A DNA stretch of 45,243 bases. Source: Arthrobacter sp. H5 (lineage in GTDB: Bacteria; Actinomycetota; Actinomycetes; Actinomycetales; Micrococcaceae). Positions 16,036 to 24,535 of the stretch are shown one piece after another. The stretch's first letter is position 1. Every line of letters starts with the position of its first letter. The stretch is taken from the NCBI RefSeq assembly GCF_000520595.1, contig NZ_KI915026.1, positions 40,525 through 85,767 of the forward strand, read 5' to 3'. The translations under genes were made by a program, and so were the position numbers. The notes beneath the pieces are model-generated. The model did not search any database and had not been told where the DNA came from. It saw only the letters and a program-made list of their open reading frames with translations.

Positions 16036-16883
16036 AGGAGAGCATCGTCGTCGGATATGACGGCTCGGATCAGTCACGGCTAGCTCTGCGCTGGGCGGCA
16101 GCACAGGCGGTGCTGGAGGAGCGCACGCTGCATGTAGTGCTTGGGTGGATCTGGCCCCTGCTTACCCATGATCTCGGGCCAGTAGAGGGCATCGCGGACA
16201 GCGGAATCAAGCATGCTGCCGAGGCTGTCCTTTCCGAAGGTGAAATTGAAGCGAATCGATTGGCTCCCGGGCTCGACGTGAAGACAAGCCTCATCTCTGG
16301 GGTCCCGTCGGAAGTCCTCGCCCGGACGTCACAGGATGCCCATCTGGTGACTGTCGGCAGCCGCGGACTGGGCGGATTCCTGGGTCTTCTCGTTGGTTCG
16401 GTCAGCCTGAAACTGGCAACTACCGCTCACTGTCCTGTGGCGGTCGTTCGCGCTAAGGAGGCCTCGACTGGGCCTGTGCTGATCGGGGTCGACGGGTCGC
16501 CAAAGAGTGAGACTGCACTGGACGATGCGATCGCGCTGGCGGCACTATGGCGGGCGCCACTGAAGATCATGCACGTGCGGGATGATGTCCGCCTGTTTGG
16601 GCGCAATCACTCGTACCCGGGCTCGGACGTGTTAGCCATGCAGATTCTCTCCGCTGCTGTCCTCCGGGCACGGGCCGCAGTGCCGGACCTCGAGATCGAA
16701 CCGGCCCTGGTAACCGGCCACTCGGTACCTGGCACCATTCTCAACGCCGCCGCATCGGCGCGGATTGTGGTGGTCGGCGAAACCGGACAGGGGAAGTTCA
16801 TTGGCGCTGTTGGCTCCACGGCGCAGGCCATTCTCCACCACGCCAAAGGAAACATTCTGATCTCCCGGCATCCCGGGAACTAG
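16032..16883 (+). CDS. Universal stress protein, two Usp domains, 283 aa
   Basis: Tandem Usp domains. Domain 1 has IVVGYDGSDQS and the full ATP motif VGSRGLGGFLGLLVGSVS (about 108-125). Domain 2 has VLIGVDGSPKSE and VGETGQGKFIGAVGSTAQ, where the gap between the second and third glycine is one residue shorter than the consensus, so ATP binding there is less certain. GGAG is not present before the start; translation is likely coupled to the preceding Usp gene through the ATGA overlap. The stop is only 3 bp from the stop of the convergent phosphoketolase gene, leaving no room for a separate terminator. Confidence 0.88.
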   Translation: MKESIVVGYDGSDQSRLALRWAAAQAVLEERTLHVVLGWIWPLLTHDLGPVEGIADSGIKHAAEAVLSEGEIEANRLAPGLDVKTSLISGVPSEVLARTSQDAHLVTVGSRGLGGFLGLLVGSVSLKLATTAHCPVAVVRAKEASTGPVLIGVDGSPKSETALDDAIALAALWRAPLKIMHVRDDVRLFGRNHSYPGSDVLAMQILSAAVLRARAAVPDLEIEPALVTGHSVPGTILNAAASARIVVVGETGQGKFIGAVGSTAQAILHHAKGNILISRHPGN

Positions 16884-16886
16884 CAG

Positions 16887-19253
16887 TCAGGGCCTGGGCG
16901 TCCATTCCCAATCCCGAATCTCGGGCATATCCTCACCCTCGGTTCGGATGTACTGCCGATGCTCGATCAGTTTGTTCTTCAACTCCTCACGGAAGTGGGA
17001 GGAGATGTCCTTCAGGCGAGGGACCCTGTCAATCACGTCGATAGCCAGGTTGAAACGGTCGATTTGGTTCATCGCGCACATGTCGAACGGCGTCGTGGTG
17101 GTGCCTTCTTCCCTGTATCCGCGCACGTGGAAGTTGTCGTGATTCGTCTGACGGTAGGTCAACCGGTGGATGAGCCACGGATACCCGTGGTAGGCGAAGA
17201 TCACTGGCTTGTCCGAGGTGAACAGCGAGTCGAACTCCGGTCCGGACAGACCGTGGGGGTGTGCAGTCTGGTCTTGCAGCCGCATCAGATCCACCACATT
17301 GACCACCCGGATCCGGAGGTCCGAGAAGTGGGTCTGTAGGATCTCGACCGCGGCCAGCGTTTCCATCGTCGGGACATCGCCGGCGCAGCCCATGACGACG
17401 TCGGGCTCCTCCTCTGCATCAGAGCTGGCCCAGTCCCAGATGCCAATTCCTTTGGTGCAGTGCTGGATTGCTGACTCCATATCGAGGTACTGCAGCTGAG
17501 GCTGCTTACCTGCAACGATGATGTTCACGTACTGGCGGCTGCGCAGGCAGTGGTCGGCCACCGACAGGAGCGTGTTCGCGTCGGGCGGGAGATACACGCG
17601 GACAACATCAGCTTTCTTATTGACCGCGTGGTCGATAAACCCTGGATCCTGGTGCGAGAACCCATTGTGGCCCTGTCTCCACACATGGGAGGTCAGCAGG
17701 TAGTTCAGGGAGGCCACGGGGCGGCGCCACGGAATGCTGTTAGTGGTGCTCAACCATTTGGCGTGCTGGTTGAACATCGAATCGACGACGTGGATGAACG
17801 CCTCGTAGCACGAGAAGAACCCGTGTCGACCGGAGAGTAGGTAGCCTTCGAGCCACCCCTGACACGTGTGCTCGGACAGGATCTCCATTACCCTTCCGTC
17901 GCGGGCCAGATGATCGTCTCCGGGAACGGTTTCGGCGTTCCATGCTCGGCCCGTAGCCTCGAGGATCGCACCTAATCGGTTGGAATTGTTCTCGTCTGGG
18001 GCAAAGACCCGGAAAGATTCCATGTTTGCGCTCATCACGTCCCGAAGCAGGGTACCGAGCACCGTCGTCGCCTCGACCGCGCCCGTCCCTGGACTGGTGA
18101 TCTGGACGGCGTAGCCCCGGAAATCCGGGATGTGCAGGTCCTGAAGCAGGATCCCTCCATTAGCGTGGGGGTTGGCGCTCATCCGTCGGGGACCGTCCGG
18201 GTGCAATCCGCGGATACTCGCGACCGGCGTACCGTCGTCGTTGAACAGCTCCTCCGGACGGTAACTGCGCATCCACTTTTCGAGGATCACCCGGTGCTCG
18301 GTGTTCTCCCGCGCTTCGCTGAAGGGCACCTGATGCGCACGCCAGGTCCCTTCCACCTTGACCCCATCAACTTCAACGGGGCCGGTCCACCCCTTGGGCG
18401 ACCGGAGCACGATCATGGGCCATCGGGGGCGTTCAGCCTGGCCCTCGACGCGCGCCCGATACTGAATGTCCCGGATCTCGTCGAGGCAGGCATCGAGTAC
18501 GCGGGCGAAGTCCTGGTGCATCTGATCCGGATCCGAGCCTTCAACATAGTGCGGGGCATGGCCGTATCCGCGCAGCAGATCGTCCAGCTCCTCGTGACTG
18601 ATTCGTGCCAGGATGGTCGGATTGGCGATCTTGTAACCGTTGAGGTGAAGGATCGGCAGGACGGCACCATCTCTGCGGGGGTCAACGAACTTGTTGGAAT
18701 GCCAGCTTGCCGCGAGAGGTCCGGTCTCGGCCTCTCCATCGCCAATCACTGCTGCAACGGTGAGCTCAGGGTTGTCGAAAGCTGCGCCGTACGCATGGGA
18801 CAGGGCGTAGCCAAGTTCCCCTCCTTCGTGGATGGAACCAGGGGTTTCTGGAGCCACGTGGCTAGGGATGCCCCCCGGGAATGAGAACTGGTGGAACAGG
18901 CGACGCATACCGGTCACATCCAGGGAAACCTCCGGGTAGGTTTCACTGTAAGTGCCTTCGAGCCACGCTGCCGCGACTGGAGACGGCCCACCATGCCCCG
19001 GACCCATGATGTAAATCATGTCCAGATCACGCGCCATGATGGCCCTGTTCAAGTGTGCGTAGATGAAGTTCAGCCCAGGGGTGGTCCCCCAGTGTCCCAG
19101 CAACCGGGGCTTGATATGTTCAGGCCTCAACGGTTCCCGAAGGAGGGGGTTATCCATCAGGTAGATCTGCCCGACTGAGAGATAATTGGCCGCCCGCCAC
19201 CAGGCATGGATGGTGGAGAGTTGGGCAGAACTAAGGACCGGCTGCAAGCTCAT
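16887..19253 (-). CDS. xfp: Phosphoketolase (xylulose-5-P / fructose-6-P)
   Basis: A full-length 788-residue thiamine-diphosphate enzyme that splits xylulose 5-phosphate (and often fructose 6-phosphate) with phosphate to acetyl-phosphate plus glyceraldehyde 3-phosphate or erythrose 4-phosphate. Family motifs include [46 protein letters not shown], the ThDP/Mg site [20 protein letters not shown] and [13 protein letters not shown] 19253 (SLQPV) is preferred to GTG 19262 because it matches the usual N-terminus; GGTGGAG is only 3 nt from it, slightly close. With acetate kinase it would make ATP without respiration, which fits its place in an oxygen-stress island. A palindromic box upstream (19343-19356), with ACCACT-GGG at -10, predicts a start at 19307. 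Confidence 0.95.
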   Translation of the reverse strand: MSLQPVLSSAQLSTIHAWWRAANYLSVGQIYLMDNPLLREPLRPEHIKPRLLGHWGTTPGLNFIYAHLNRAIMARDLDMIYIMGPGHGGPSPVAAAWLEGTYSETYPEVSLDVTGMRRLFHQFSFPGGIPSHVAPETPGSIHEGGELGYALSHAYGAAFDNPELTVAAVIGDGEAETGPLAASWHSNKFVDPRRDGAVLPILHLNGYKIANPTILARISHEELDDLLRGYGHAPHYVEGSDPDQMHQDFARVLDACLDEIRDIQYRARVEGQAERPRWPMIVLRSPKGWTGPVEVDGVKVEGTWRAHQVPFSEARENTEHRVILEKWMRSYRPEELFNDDGTPVASIRGLHPDGPRRMSANPHANGGILLQDLHIPDFRGYAVQITSPGTGAVEATTVLGTLLRDVMSANMESFRVFAPDENNSNRLGAILEATGRAWNAETVPGDDHLARDGRVMEILSEHTCQGWLEGYLLSGRHGFFSCYEAFIHVVDSMFNQHAKWLSTTNSIPWRRPVASLNYLLTSHVWRQGHNGFSHQDPGFIDHAVNKKADVVRVYLPPDANTLLSVADHCLRSRQYVNIIVAGKQPQLQYLDMESAIQHCTKGIGIWDWASSDAEEEPDVVMGCAGDVPTMETLAAVEILQTHFSDLRIRVVNVVDLMRLQDQTAHPHGLSGPEFDSLFTSDKPVIFAYHGYPWLIHRLTYRQTNHDNFHVRGYREEGTTTTPFDMCAMNQIDRFNLAIDVIDRVPRLKDISSHFREELKNKLIEHRQYIRTEGEDMPEIRDWEWTPRP

Positions 19254-19342
19254 GATCTCCACCCTGTTGCCTCGGGGCAGGGCGCTCCAGTGCTATAAGG
19301 CCCCAATCTGCCCAGTGGTCCGGAACCAGGAGGGTCAGTTTG

Positions 19343-19356
19343 CGGACTAAAGGCCC
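19343..19356. promoter_or_regulatory. DosR-like box shared by phosphoketolase and a small membrane gene
   Basis: CGGACTAAAGGCCC has CGGAC/GGCCC arms. On the plus strand TACGGT (19380-19385) is a good -10, 7 nt before the ATG at 19392; the box centre is exactly 42.5 bp before that A. On the minus strand ACCACT-GGG occupies the equivalent place and predicts a phosphoketolase start at 19307, again at -42.5. One palindrome can therefore serve both directions. Confidence 0.65.
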
Positions 19357-19391
19357 TACCAGCGCCGAATCAGCGAAGCTACGGTGGGGAA

Positions 19392-19556
19392 ATGGAAACG
19401 CAACTCATTGATCCTGACCAGTATGTTGCGCTGGGGGTGGTGGCCGGTGGAGGCCTCGCCCTGGCCGCCGGCTTTGGTGCGCTGGGCGTAACGGTTGCCG
19501 CGGGCCTCGGCCTCGTCGCCGGCGCAGTAGTTCGGCTGGTTCAGGCGGGGCGGTGA
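19392..19556 (+). CDS. Leaderless 54-aa glycine-rich membrane peptide
   Basis: A 54-codon gene: the charged/polar start METQLIDPDQYVALG, a glycine/alanine-rich hydrophobic stretch of about 35 residues (VVAGGGLALAAG, then GVTVAAGLGLVAGAVV) long enough for one or two membrane passes, and the basic end RLVQAGR. There is no Shine-Dalgarno, but TACGGT lies 7 nt upstream and a DosR-like box is at -42.5 from the ATG, which is the main support that it is real. It is followed 7 bp later by another small membrane gene and then by a PNPOx gene, probably one transcript. Function unknown; the GxxxG-like spacing suggests helix packing or oligomerisation. Confidence 0.6.
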   Translation: METQLIDPDQYVALGVVAGGGLALAAGFGALGVTVAAGLGLVAGAVVRLVQAGR

Positions 19557-19563
19557 TCCCCTG

Positions 19564-19788
19564 ATGAAAAGGTCAAGACTCAGGAGGTGGAAGGACCTGA
19601 CGGTGAAGCAGCAGACTGCTGTGCTGGCGTTGGCGTCCGTGCAGTTATCCCTCGCAGCCACGGCATGGACCGATCTGGCCAACCGGCCGGAGGCACAGGT
19701 CAACGGGCGCAAGAGCCTGTGGGCGGTTGCCATAGCCGTCAACTTTCTTGGACCAATCCTGTACTTCCTCCGAGGAATCCGCCGCTAG
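19564..19788 (+). CDS. Small membrane protein, PLDc_N-like, 74 aa
   Basis: A 74-residue protein with a basic N-terminus (MKRSRLRRWKDLT), one hydrophobic helix (about 18-33, AVLALASVQLSLAATAW), the loop DLANRPEAQVNGRKSLW, and a second helix (about 52-69, AVAIAVNFLGPILYFLRG) ending in RIRR. This is the layout of the phospholipase D N-terminal-like two-helix membrane domain (PLDc_N), found as a stand-alone protein in many actinobacteria; function unknown. ATG 19564 fits the family, although AAGGA lies 7 nt before an internal GTG at 19603. It follows the 54-aa gene by 7 bp and is probably expressed from the same box-controlled promoter. Confidence 0.7.
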   Translation: MKRSRLRRWKDLTVKQQTAVLALASVQLSLAATAWTDLANRPEAQVNGRKSLWAVAIAVNFLGPILYFLRGIRR

Positions 19789-19834
19789 GGGCCTGGTAGC
19801 GCATCCAATCACTCACTAGAGAGAACAGGCACTA

Positions 19835-20283
19835 ATGACTACACCGCTTGATCAGGATGAATTCTGGGATTCGCCGGGGCTGTTGCGCGCGTCCCAGCCC
19901 CTCAGCACCGACGAGTGCTGGGCACTGCTGGCAGGTCAGACAACCGGTCGCATCGGCTTCCTGCATGAGGGACTGGTCACCATCTTCCCGCTGAACTACA
20001 TCGTGCACGACCGCGGCGTATATTTCCGCACCTCGGAGGAGGGCGTGATTGCCCGCGGCCAGCTGGAGCGGCCGCGTTCCAGCTGGACCACCTGGACACG
20101 GGAACGCGCAGCGGGTGGACCATCCTGATCAACGGCGCGATCGAACGCATCACCGATCCAGAACTTCTCACGACCCTCTGGGGCAGCCGCGCCGACGAAC
20201 CCTGGGCTCCCGGACAGCGCAACGTGTTCTTCGGGATCAAACCCACCAGGATAAGCGGCCGACGGCTCGATTCCGTCCACTGA
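19835..20283 (+). pseudogene. PNPOx-fold protein, frameshifted
   Basis: Relative of the gene at 5586. The first frame (ATG 19835) gives ECWALLAGQTTGRIGFLHEG, VTIFPLNYIVHDRGVYFRTS and EEGVIARGQLER, then loses the family pattern near 20067 and stops at 20128. A second frame takes over with AAFQLDHLDTGTRSGWTILI, NGAIERITDP and NVFFGIKPTRISGRRLDSVH, and stops at 20281-20283. Joined, the two make a normal protein of about 148 residues. The break lies in a CGGCC-rich stretch, so it may be a sequencing indel or a young pseudogene. It follows two small membrane genes downstream of a DosR-like box. Confidence 0.75.
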
Positions 20284-20306
20284 GTTAGGCTGGCGTCCAC
20301 TGTCAT

Positions 20307-23165
20307 CTACAGTCGGTTCGCCTGATCCAACAGTTGCGCCAGGTGGATACCCTTGCGGTCGCTCAGGTCCTCAAGTTGGGTGCGGCAGGAGTAACCGTCA
20401 GCCAGTACGACGGCGTCGGCCTCCGCCGCGCGTACCGCCGGCAGGAGCTGCTGCTCGGCCACCGCCACGGATATCTCGTAGTGCCCGCGTTCCACGCCGA
20501 AGTTACCCGCCAGACCGCAGCAGCCGCCCAGCTTCTGCAGGGTGGCGCCGGCACCTTCGAGCAGTGCCGCGTCCGGGCTCCAGCCCATCACCGCGTGATG
20601 GTGGCAGTGCGGCTGCGCGACGACGGTTGTCCCCTCAAGCGACGGTGGTGTGTAGCCGGGTGCCTTTGCGAGGAACTCCGCCAGAGTGTGCGTGGCACCG
20701 GCAACGGCGCCAGCGGCGTTGGGGCCCAAGAGCTCGACGGCGTCCGAACGGAGCACGCCCGTACAGGACGGTTCAAGCCCCACGATCGGGATGCCTTCCT
20801 CCACCGACTTGCCCAGTACATCGATCGTGGACCGCAGGATCTTCCGGGCAGAATCGAGCTGCCCGGTTGAAATCCACGTGAGTCCACAGCACACGGGCCC
20901 GCCCGGTATCCGGACCTCGTATCCGGCTGATTCCAACACCCGGACGGCGGCTTTACCCACCTCGGGCGAGAAGCTGTTCGTGAAAGAATCCGCCCACAGC
21001 AGTACCGGCGGGCGGGTTTCCGATACGGCAACGGGACGTGCCTTGAACCACGCCTGGAACGTCTGCGGAGCGAAGGCTGGAATGGTTCGGCGCTGGTCCA
21101 CGCCGGCCAGGCGTAGCCCGAGCCTGCCCAGGCCCGGCAGTCCCATGAGAAAGTTCACCAGGCGCGGCGCGAAAGCCGCCAGCCGTGCCCACCGCGGCAA
21201 CCACCCCAGCGAGTAGTGCGACGCAGGCCGCAAACGACCCTTGTAGCTCTGGTGCAGCACCTCAGCCTTGTAGGCAGCCATGTCGATCCCGGTCGGGCAA
21301 TCAGAGGCGCAGCCCTTGCAGGACAAGCAGAGGTCCAGTGCATCGTGCACTTCCGGCGCCCGCCAGTTCGGTTTGCCACCCTTGACTCCCCCGGTGACGC
21401 TGCCGTTGATCATCTCCTGCAGCACCCGCGCCCGCCCGCGGGTGGAGTCCTTTTCCTCCCGCGTCGCAATATAGGACGGGCACATCACGGTCTGGTTATC
21501 GTTATGCGCGGCGCGGCACTGGCCCACCCCGGTGCAGCGGTGGAGTGCCTGGCTGAAGTCGCCGTCGTCGTGCACGTAACCAAATCCCAGGCCCGAGCGC
21601 AGCGGGCCTGCCTCCGCAACCCGGACGTTCGCATCCAGCGGTTCCGGGTCCACCAGCACGCCGGGGTTCAGAATGTTGTCCGGGTCCAGGATGCCCTTGA
21701 CTTTGCCGAACAGAGAGATCGCCGCCGGCGTGTATATGAACGGCAGCAGTTCGCTGCGGGCGCGGCCGTCACCGTGCTCGCCGGACAGCGAACCGCCGTA
21801 GCGGGCCACGAGCTTTGCAGCATCCGTGAGGAACGCACGAAAGGCGGCCGTACCGTCGTCGTTCTGGAAAGGGAAGTCGAGGCGGACGTGCACGCAGCCG
21901 TCGCCGAAATGCCCAAATGGAAAGCCGGTGAGGTTGTGGGCAAGCAGGAGGTCATCGAAGTCACGGAGGTAGTCGCCCAGTGTTTCCGGCGGGACCGCGG
22001 CGTCCTCCCACCCGGCATGCGCGGGTGCCCCCGCCGGCGACCTGCCCGCCAGTCCTCCGCCGTCCTCGCGGATCCGCCACAGCGCGGCTGCCTGGCGTGG
22101 ATGCTCGATGATGCGCGAGTGCTTTGCTGCGTCGATGCGGCTGACACAGGCAGCGCGGTCCGCGACCTCGAGGGCGTCATCCCCGGAGATCTCTACGAAA
22201 AGCCAAGCGGCCCCGCTGGGCAGCTCGGGCACGGCCTGGGGTCCCTTGCGGGCGCGCACTACCTCCACGATCCGCGAATCCAGGCCTTCGCACGCGGTTG
22301 GTGTGAACGGCAGCACGGAGGTTACGGCGTCGCCAGCGGCACCGATGTTTTCGAAGCCGAGCACCACCATGGTCTTATACGGCAGGTCGGTAACCAGCCG
22401 GACTCCCGCTTCGAGCACGACGGCGAGCGTTCCTTCGCTGCCAACAAGCATCCGGCGCAGGTCGAACCCGCGTTCGGGCAGCAAGTGCTCCAGCGAGTAG
22501 CCGGAGACCTGGCGGCCAAACCGGCCCAGTTCCGTCCGGATGGTGCCGAGTTCGGCGCTCACCAGCGAGTGCAGGGCGTCGGTTTCCGACGACGACGGCG
22601 TGCCCTCCGACCCGAGGTGCAGCCGCGTACCTGAACCGGTGACGATGTCGAGATGGGTCACGTTGTCCGCGGTGCGTCCGTAGGCCAGGGCGCGCGAGCC
22701 GCACGCGTTGTTGCCGATCATTCCGCCCACCGTGCAGCGGGTATGGGTGGAGGGATCGGGACCAAACCGCAGTCCGTTGGCCAAGGCGATCTTCTGCAGG
22801 GTGGCGTGGACGGCGCCAGGTTCGACGACGGCGGTGCGGCCTTCGGCGTCGAACTCCAGCACCTTGTTCAGGTGGCGGCTGAAATCGATCACCACCCCGC
22901 GGCCAATGGCGTTGCCGGCAATGGAGGTGCCCGCACCGCGCGAGGTGAAGGGGACACCGCGCTCCCGGCAGACCTCCAGGGTGGTCAACACCTCATCCAG
23001 GTGCCGGGGAAAGACGACGGCGGCGGGCTGAATCCGGTAGAGCGAGGCGTCGCTGGAGTAAGCGGCACGGGAGGTTGCGTCGGCGCGGGCATCGCTCACA
23101 CCGCGGGACTGCAGTTCGGAAACCAGGGACCGCGGTGATGCAAGCGTCGTCGACATAAGTAACAT
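20307..23165 (-). CDS. FAD-binding, Fe-S D-lactate/2-hydroxyacid dehydrogenase, 952 aa
   Basis: A fusion of a GlcD/Dld-type flavoprotein and a GlpC-type iron-sulfur protein. The N-terminal FAD-binding PCMH domain (about 40-270) has PFTSRGAGTSIAGNAIG and GGMIGNNACGSRALAYGRT; the FAD-linked oxidase C-terminal domain follows to about 540. Two 4Fe-4S clusters are indicated by CTGVGQC...CPSY and CLSCKGCASDCPTG, and CCG domains by PVCCGLTWIS and GGCCGLAGNFG. It should oxidise D-lactate or another 2-hydroxyacid and pass electrons to the membrane quinone pool. ATG 23165 (AGGAG 4 nt before) and ATG 23156 are both possible. A perfect palindrome covers this start, next to a divergent GntR/FCD gene, the usual regulator of lactate or glycolate oxidation. 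Confidence 0.9.
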   Translation of the reverse strand: MLLMSTTLASPRSLVSELQSRGVSDARADATSRAAYSSDASLYRIQPAAVVFPRHLDEVLTTLEVCRERGVPFTSRGAGTSIAGNAIGRGVVIDFSRHLNKVLEFDAEGRTAVVEPGAVHATLQKIALANGLRFGPDPSTHTRCTVGGMIGNNACGSRALAYGRTADNVTHLDIVTGSGTRLHLGSEGTPSSSETDALHSLVSAELGTIRTELGRFGRQVSGYSLEHLLPERGFDLRRMLVGSEGTLAVVLEAGVRLVTDLPYKTMVVLGFENIGAAGDAVTSVLPFTPTACEGLDSRIVEVVRARKGPQAVPELPSGAAWLFVEISGDDALEVADRAACVSRIDAAKHSRIIEHPRQAAALWRIREDGGGLAGRSPAGAPAHAGWEDAAVPPETLGDYLRDFDDLLLAHNLTGFPFGHFGDGCVHVRLDFPFQNDDGTAAFRAFLTDAAKLVARYGGSLSGEHGDGRARSELLPFIYTPAAISLFGKVKGILDPDNILNPGVLVDPEPLDANVRVAEAGPLRSGLGFGYVHDDGDFSQALHRCTGVGQCRAAHNDNQTVMCPSYIATREEKDSTRGRARVLQEMINGSVTGGVKGGKPNWRAPEVHDALDLCLSCKGCASDCPTGIDMAAYKAEVLHQSYKGRLRPASHYSLGWLPRWARLAAFAPRLVNFLMGLPGLGRLGLRLAGVDQRRTIPAFAPQTFQAWFKARPVAVSETRPPVLLWADSFTNSFSPEVGKAAVRVLESAGYEVRIPGGPVCCGLTWISTGQLDSARKILRSTIDVLGKSVEEGIPIVGLEPSCTGVLRSDAVELLGPNAAGAVAGATHTLAEFLAKAPGYTPPSLEGTTVVAQPHCHHHAVMGWSPDAALLEGAGATLQKLGGCCGLAGNFGVERGHYEISVAVAEQQLLPAVRAAEADAVVLADGYSCRTQLEDLSDRKGIHLAQLLDQANRL

Positions 23166-23171
23166 GTTACT
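23158..23171. promoter_or_regulatory. Perfect 14-bp palindrome, probable GntR operator
   Basis: AGTAACATGTTACT is perfectly self-complementary and includes the ATG at 23165 and the region between the dehydrogenase start codons and its Shine-Dalgarno. FadR-subfamily GntR proteins bind short palindromes of the GT-N(3-6)-AC type, and the divergent gene encodes such a protein. Binding here would block dehydrogenase transcription or its early elongation. Confidence 0.6.
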
Positions 23172-23207
23172 CCTGATTCATGTTCTGCCAAGCGCTAGTC
23201 TGGTCTC

Positions 23208-23912
23208 ATGTCATCCGTTGTCCACCCGGGGCGTCCACCCTCGCTAACCGAACGCACCATCGAGGCGGTCCGGGACGGCGTCCGAAACGGCACCTTCGTG
23301 CCGGGCGAACTGTATTCGGTGTACCGGCTGGCCGATGAGCTTGGCGTTTCGCGCAGCCCTGTCCGGGAGGCTCTGCTGCGGCTGGCCGAGACCGGCATGC
23401 TGGCGATCGAGCGGAATCGTGGCTTCCGTGTGGTGCTTCCCGGGGCGCGGGAGCTGGCCGAGATCATGGCCGTACGGATTGCTTTGGAGGTTCCGGCGGC
23501 TTCCCGGGCTGCCCGGCTGGCGAAACCCTCGGATCATGATTCACTGCGGGTGGAGCGTGAGGCGATGCAGCAGGCGGTCGTCGCCGGGGATGAGGGAGCT
23601 TTTCTGCTGCACGATCAACGGCTCCATGGCCTACTGCTCGATCTCGCCGGCAACGCCCACGTCACTCGGATCATCGAGAACCTGCGCGACGCAACCCGGC
23701 TGGTGGGCCTTTCCACCATGAAGAATTCCCGCTCACTCGATGAGGTGTACCGGGAGCACCTGCCGATAGTTTCCGCCGTCGAACGTGGCGATGGTCGCGC
23801 CGCCGGTGAGGCGATGCGCCGACACCTTGAGTCGACCGGCCGCCTGCTTTTGCGGGAAGCGGCAGGCGAGAACGACGACGTCAACGCCCTGTGGGCGGAG
23901 CTGATCAGGTAG
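23208..23912 (+). CDS. GntR-family regulator with FCD domain
   Basis: A 234-residue FadR-subfamily regulator. The N-terminal winged helix (about 10-75) contains SVYRLADELGVSRSPVREAL and GMLAIERNRGFRVV; the all-helical FCD effector domain (about 85-215) has the metal/ligand pattern with an Asp/His set (VRIALEVPAA, LLHDQRLHGLLLDLAGN, REHLPIVSAVERGD, MRRHLEST). Proteins of this type sense lactate, glycolate or related acids. TAGTCT (23196-23201) lies 7 nt before the ATG, so the mRNA is probably leaderless. It is divergent from the D-lactate-type dehydrogenase, its likely target, with a perfect palindrome between them. Confidence 0.88.
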   Translation: MSSVVHPGRPPSLTERTIEAVRDGVRNGTFVPGELYSVYRLADELGVSRSPVREALLRLAETGMLAIERNRGFRVVLPGARELAEIMAVRIALEVPAASRAARLAKPSDHDSLRVEREAMQQAVVAGDEGAFLLHDQRLHGLLLDLAGNAHVTRIIENLRDATRLVGLSTMKNSRSLDEVYREHLPIVSAVERGDGRAAGEAMRRHLESTGRLLLREAAGENDDVNALWAELIR

Positions 23913-23952
23913 GCCCATCGAAGCGACACGTTCGGATCGATACAGTTGCGGT

Positions 23953-24459
23953 ATGCCCGAACTGATCCCACCTGCCGAACGGCTGCACGCCGTCTGGCGC
24001 GATGCCCACGCCGAGTGGGGTCCAGGTCTCCATGAAGACGGCTTCGGACTGCTGCCAACTGACGAGGTCCACTCCCCAGCCGGCTTTGCGGCCTGGTTGG
24101 GGCGGCTGACCGAGGAACCGGTGCGCTGCACATACCGCTGGATCCTCGAAGACGGCCAGGTACTTGGCGGAATCGCTTTGCGACACGAGTCCAATATCGA
24201 CGTGCAGCGGGCCGGGCACGTTGGCTACGGCATCCGGCCGTCGGCGCGTGGTCGCGGACTTGCCACGTGGGCGCTGGGCCGGATGGTCGAGGAGCCCCGC
24301 ACGCTCGGCATGGACGGGCTGCTGGTTGTCTGCGAGGCGGACAACGTTTGGTCGGCCAGGACGATTGAGCGCCAGGGCGGCGTACTGGAGGATGTGTACG
24401 ACACCGGACACAGCGCCGTCCGGCGTTACCGGATCACGATCGGGGAGCCAAACACGTGA
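23953..24459 (+). CDS. GNAT-family N-acetyltransferase, 168 aa
   Basis: A GNAT-fold acetyltransferase. The strand WILEDGQVLGGIALRHE is followed by VGYGIRPSARGRGLATWAL, where R-x-x-G-x-G/A (RGRGLA) is the acetyl-CoA pyrophosphate loop, and by VCEADNVWSARTIERQGG, the usual C-terminal Asn-x-x-S/A-x-x-x-x-E motif. The substrate (protein amine or small molecule) is unknown. TACAGT at 23941-23946 is 7 nt before the ATG and no Shine-Dalgarno is present, indicating a leaderless mRNA. It stands alone after the GntR gene. Confidence 0.88.
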   Translation: MPELIPPAERLHAVWRDAHAEWGPGLHEDGFGLLPTDEVHSPAGFAAWLGRLTEEPVRCTYRWILEDGQVLGGIALRHESNIDVQRAGHVGYGIRPSARGRGLATWALGRMVEEPRTLGMDGLLVVCEADNVWSARTIERQGGVLEDVYDTGHSAVRRYRITIGEPNT

Positions 24460-24535
24460 TTCCATCGGAATCATGCATCCGAGGCCAGTTGAGTTGGTCT
24501 CGGATGGAGAGGGAGTTTCGTAGTACGATTTACAG

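Noticed and set aside
19291-19310. Second box-like sequence (GGGCCTTATAGCAC on the minus strand) near the phosphoketolase promoter
   Set aside because: Only 9 of 14 and centred near the predicted transcription start, so unlikely to be an activator site.
21216-22634. 472-codon open frame on the plus strand
   Set aside because: It is antisense to the D-lactate-type dehydrogenase, which has clear FAD and Fe-S motifs; long antisense frames are common in high-GC DNA.
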